This document shows, in pieces, positions 60,504 through 64,000 of a stretch of 64,000 bases of DNA (the first letter of the stretch is position 1; each line of letters starts with the position of its first letter). A program made the translations under genes and the position numbers. The notes under the pieces were generated by a model that did not search any database, was not told where the DNA came from, and saw only the letters and a list, made by a program, of their open reading frames with translations. The stretch is from Halobellus sp. LT62. Lineage in GTDB: Archaea; Halobacteriota; Halobacteria; Halobacteriales; Haloferacaceae. The DNA is taken from positions 930,001-994,000 of the forward strand of contig NZ_JAYEZO010000001.1 of the NCBI RefSeq assembly GCF_037031285.1. The letters run 5' to 3'.

Positions 60504-61531
60504 TGCAGTACGAACCGTTTTCGCTCGATCTGACGACGCCGCTGTCGACATCCCGGGGTGAAATCGAGCGTCGTGAGGGCTTCCTCATCCGCGTCGAGCG
60601 CGACGACGTCGTCGGCCTCGGCGAGGCCACGCCGCTGCCCGGGTGGACCGAGTCTATCGAGGAATGCGAGGCGGCGCTCACGGACTGGTCCGAAGCGCGG
60701 CAGGTCGAACCCGCTGAAATGGGGGAGACGCCAGCAGCCCGCCACGGAATCGAACTCGCGCAGGTTGACGCTGACGCGCGCGCCGCCGGTGAGCCGTTGG
60801 CGACGTTCCTCGCTGATGGGTCCCCGGCGGACTCCGTCCCAGTCAACGCCACCGTCGGGGACGGTTCCGTCGAGTCGACCGCGGGCGCAACCCGTGAAGC
60901 CGTCGAATCGGGCTACCGCGCGGTGAAAGTGAAAGTCGGGGCGCGTGATTCCGACGTCGACGCCGCCCGTTTGCGCGCCGCCCGGGAGGCCGCCGGAGAC
61001 GGCGTGGAGCTCCGCGCGGACGCCAACGGGGTGTGGGACGTCCCGACCGCCGAACGCCTGCTCGACGTCGCCGCCGACCTTGACTTCGCGTACGTCGAAC
61101 AGCCGCTCGCGGCCGACGACCTCCGCGGGCACGCGGAACTCCGCGGTCGCGGCGTCGGGATCGCGCTCGACGAGTCGGTCGTCTCTGTGGGACCCGACCG
61201 CGTGCTCACCGCCGACGCCGCCGACATCCTCGTCTGCAAGCCGATGGCGCTGGGCGGGCCGCGTCGCACGCTCGACGTGGCGCGTCGGGCCGCAGCACGC
61301 GGTGTGGACGTCGTCGTGACGACCACGATCGACGCCGTCGTCGCCCGTGTCGGCGCGGTCCACGTTGCGGCCGCGCTTCCGGGAATTTCGGCCTGCGGGC
61401 TGGCGACTGGCTCAGTTCTTTCGGCGGACCTCGCTCCCGATCCCGCGCCGGTCGAGGAGGGGTCGATCCGCGTTCCGACGGGGCCCGGACTCGCCGGGGA
61501 CGCGTTCGCCGCGCTCCGAACGAAGCGGTGA
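60503..61531 (+). CDS. menC: o-Succinylbenzoate synthase
   Basis: A 342-residue enolase-superfamily enzyme that dehydrates SHCHC to o-succinylbenzoate. It has the N-terminal cap (FSLDLTTPLSTSRGEIERREG), RAVKVKVGARD (the KxK acid/base lysine pair), metal ligands ELRADANGVWD, FAYVEQPLAADDL and GIALDESVV, and KPMALGG with the second catalytic lysine. It starts in the menA stop. The next expected gene, menE, does not follow. Confidence 0.93.
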   Translation: MQYEPFSLDLTTPLSTSRGEIERREGFLIRVERDDVVGLGEATPLPGWTESIEECEAALTDWSEARQVEPAEMGETPAARHGIELAQVDADARAAGEPLATFLADGSPADSVPVNATVGDGSVESTAGATREAVESGYRAVKVKVGARDSDVDAARLRAAREAAGDGVELRADANGVWDVPTAERLLDVAADLDFAYVEQPLAADDLRGHAELRGRGVGIALDESVVSVGPDRVLTADAADILVCKPMALGGPRRTLDVARRAAARGVDVVVTTTIDAVVARVGAVHVAAALPGISACGLATGSVLSADLAPDPAPVEEGSIRVPTGPGLAGDAFAALRTKR

Positions 61532-61637
61532 CTCGGGAGTGTCAGATCGAGGCGCTCGGGTCGACGCCAGCGAGTATTTGTGATATCGATTCCTGACACG
61601 GAGTACGGCACAGCCGACTTCGAAGCAACGCCGCTTG

Positions 61638-61715
61638 ATGGCCGGGCTGTTCGTCTTCGCCGCGATCGTGTTCGTCGCCGGAATCGTCGTGGCGTTCCTC
61701 GCGGGCGCACTCTGA
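61638..61715 (+). CDS. Possible 25-residue membrane peptide
   Basis: ATG to TGA encodes MAGLFVFAAIVFVAGIVVAF plus LAGAL, one hydrophobic helix. No longer in-frame start with ATG or GTG exists after the stop at 61581. It lies in the 280-nt space between menC and the next gene. Short single-helix proteins like this occur in haloarchaea, but there is no direct support here beyond the hydrophobic pattern. Confidence 0.3.
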   Translation: MAGLFVFAAIVFVAGIVVAFLAGAL

Positions 61716-61814
61716 AAAGACGTTTGCGGCGTTGAGACGGAGGGGTATCGCGCGTCCTGATAGCATTCTCACCGGACGGTAGCGAGAAGCGATAGACAGG
61801 TACGAGACTCCCTC

Positions 61815-62654
61815 TCAGCTCTCCGGTCGGTGCGTGACGCCCGAGCGCTCGTCCGCGCTCTTCCGCCGAACCGCCGCCGCTGCGTTCGAGGCATCGTAGC
61901 CGAAGTAAACGTTCTCGCCGTACGCCTCGGCGACTTCCGTCGCTCCGATGAGGTCGTCGACGTCGACGTCGACAGCGTACAGTTCGACGGAGAAGGACGC
62001 ATCGAGGGGATCGAGCAGGCTCTCGAACCCCTTGGCGATCGTTTCCAGCCAGTAGGTCGTCGCGTACTCGGTGTCGTACAGCGGTACGACGAACTCGTCG
62101 ACGTGCTCGGCGAGTGCGTCGACGTCGATTCCGGCGCGCTGATAGAGATGACCGGGGTAGGGGTCGGGGTACAGCGTCAGATACGTCCGACCGGGGATTC
62201 GATCGGTCGCTCGGGCGACGAAGTCGGTGATCTCCGCGGCGCGCCACGACTCGCGGTCGTCGTAGTCGCTCTCGGCGAAGCGTCGGTCACACCGCTCGCA
62301 GCGGCAGTAGCCCTCGCGCGGGAACCCGACGTCGTCGAGTCGGACGTCGTCGTTCGCGTCCGCGCAGTCGACGACGATTTCGAGGAGGCCGTCGCGATAC
62401 CGCTCGTGCGTCGGGCAGACGTGCGACCAGTCGAAATACGGCTGCTCGCGCGTCGCGGGGGTTCCGTCCGCGTCGATAGCGACGAGGTCCGGATCGGAAC
62501 TCACACCCGCGTTGTCGCCGAAACACGAGATCATATTTACCGCCTCGGAGAGCGGCTCTGCGGCCCGGCCGGTCACGTCTTTGACCTCGAAGAAGCCGAT
62601 GTCGAACTCCGGCCACTCGATCTCCTCGGCGTTGCGCGTGACGACACCGTACAT
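61815..62654 (-). CDS. Uncharacterised protein with a TIM-barrel-like pattern
   Basis: A 279-residue soluble protein starting MYGVVTRNAEEIEWPEFDIGF; the upstream extension to 62732 is Arg-rich and not protein-like. It has a central cysteine group (HVCPTHERYRDG and GYCRCERCDRRFAESDYDDRE), repeated strand-helix units (RTYLTLYPDPYPGHLYQ, VDEFVVPLYDTEYATTYWLE), and a conserved-looking C-terminal ENVYFGYDASNA. The layout is reminiscent of glycoside-hydrolase-like barrels in archaea, but I cannot assign a family or catalytic residues. Confidence 0.7.
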   Translation of the reverse strand: MYGVVTRNAEEIEWPEFDIGFFEVKDVTGRAAEPLSEAVNMISCFGDNAGVSSDPDLVAIDADGTPATREQPYFDWSHVCPTHERYRDGLLEIVVDCADANDDVRLDDVGFPREGYCRCERCDRRFAESDYDDRESWRAAEITDFVARATDRIPGRTYLTLYPDPYPGHLYQRAGIDVDALAEHVDEFVVPLYDTEYATTYWLETIAKGFESLLDPLDASFSVELYAVDVDVDDLIGATEVAEAYGENVYFGYDASNAAAAVRRKSADERSGVTHRPES

Positions 62655-62810
62655 ACTCGCGATTCCGGCCCGAACGGTATCAGTCGTTCGCTCCGTTCGC
62701 GGTCGGCGTCGAAGTGCTATCGGTCGCCGCAACGACGGCGTGACATCTCATACTACGGCCGCCGTTTCCGCGGGTAGCGCGTCGTGAAAGAAATCAGGTG
62801 ATTCGACCGA

Positions 62811-62918
62811 TTATTCGTCGTCGACTTCGACTTCGACGGGGTCCTCGCCGCCGGAGACGACGAAGTAGACGAGGGCGATGAGTGACAGTACCAGGATGAA
62901 TTTCGCTTTTCCGGACAT
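62811..62918 (-). CDS. 35-residue membrane peptide with acidic tail
   Basis: It encodes MSGKAKFILVLSLIALVYFV followed by VSGGEDPVEVEVDDE: a basic start, one membrane helix and an acidic tail. Codon use is haloarchaeal. An upstream TTGTACC-like element and a GTATTTAC stretch precede the ATG. It is upstream of nothing on its strand for 150 nt and lies between pyrI and the uncharacterised gene. It looks like a real single-span mini-protein. Confidence 0.5.
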   Translation of the reverse strand: MSGKAKFILVLSLIALVYFVVSGGEDPVEVEVDDE

Positions 62919-62987
62919 ACGAGTAAATACAGCCTCTCGGTACAAAGTGGTTTCCCCTCTCTCCGAACGGGCCCGCGTCGACTCGCG

Positions 62988-64000
<1,013 letters not shown>

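Overview
The window is chromosomal DNA of a halophilic archaeon (class Halobacteria). The GC content is high and the proteins are strongly acidic. It carries an archaeal TFB, two HalX-type response regulators, a tRNA-Trp with the long intron typical of haloarchaea, many twin-arginine signal peptides, TATA boxes only about 25-35 nt upstream of start codons (leaderless or nearly leaderless genes), and several families known essentially only from haloarchaea (DUF5794, DUF5795, DUF7405, DUF7502-7504, UPF0058). Most of it is ordinary core genome. I cannot name the species from sequence alone.

Layout. 1-7.2 kb: a coiled-coil protein cut by the left edge, then a co-oriented membrane protein and two receptor-like beta-propeller/kinase fusions; the first of the pair is a pseudokinase. 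7.3-10.1 kb: a secreted protein, a small membrane protein, tRNA-Trp, and the DUF5795/DUF5794 pair with a broken tRNA-Trp copy between them. 10.8-13.1 kb: guaB and a HalX regulator. 13.3-16.5 kb: a DUF7503 mini-protein, a CHAT/caspase-like protein and a DUF7504 protein. 16.6-18.3 kb: aminotransferase plus Lrp-type regulator. 18.4-25.9 kb: a six-gene MoxR/VWA/DUF58 (Bat-like) operon. 25.9-40 kb: transporters, thiol/redox proteins, a Dyp-like protein, aldo/keto reductase, creatininase family protein, second HalX regulator, cold-shock protein, metal-dependent hydrolases, gluconate dehydratase-like enzyme and a ferritin-like protein. 40-51 kb: HemAT-like oxygen sensor, ferredoxin, UspA, Agl23-like membrane protein, TFB, a nuclease-LTD lipoprotein, an SMR exporter, a METTL5-like methylase, rhomboid, UPF0058 and RHH proteins. 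51.4-61.5 kb: a sulfite-oxidase-like enzyme and the menaquinone genes menF-menD-menB and menA-menC. 61.5-64 kb: small membrane peptides, an uncharacterised protein, pyrI and the 3' part of pyrB.

The men run is interrupted between menB and menA by about 3.3 kb bounded by long, nearly identical inverted repeats (56205-56350 and 59391-59512), each built of three hairpins. The enclosed segment holds a UspA gene, a tnpB-only IS1341-type element with its 3' hairpin RNA region, and a DUF4242 gene, in visibly more AT-rich DNA. It could invert or act as a transcription barrier inside the quinone pathway.

The strongest candidates for undescribed biology are the propeller-pseudokinase/propeller-kinase tandem, the CHAT + DUF7504 + DUF7503 cluster, the inverted-repeat island in the men genes, a possible pseudoknotted small RNA at 28.35 kb, and the degenerate tRNA-Trp duplicate at 9.03 kb. 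All functional calls come from reading the sequence; no database search was run.
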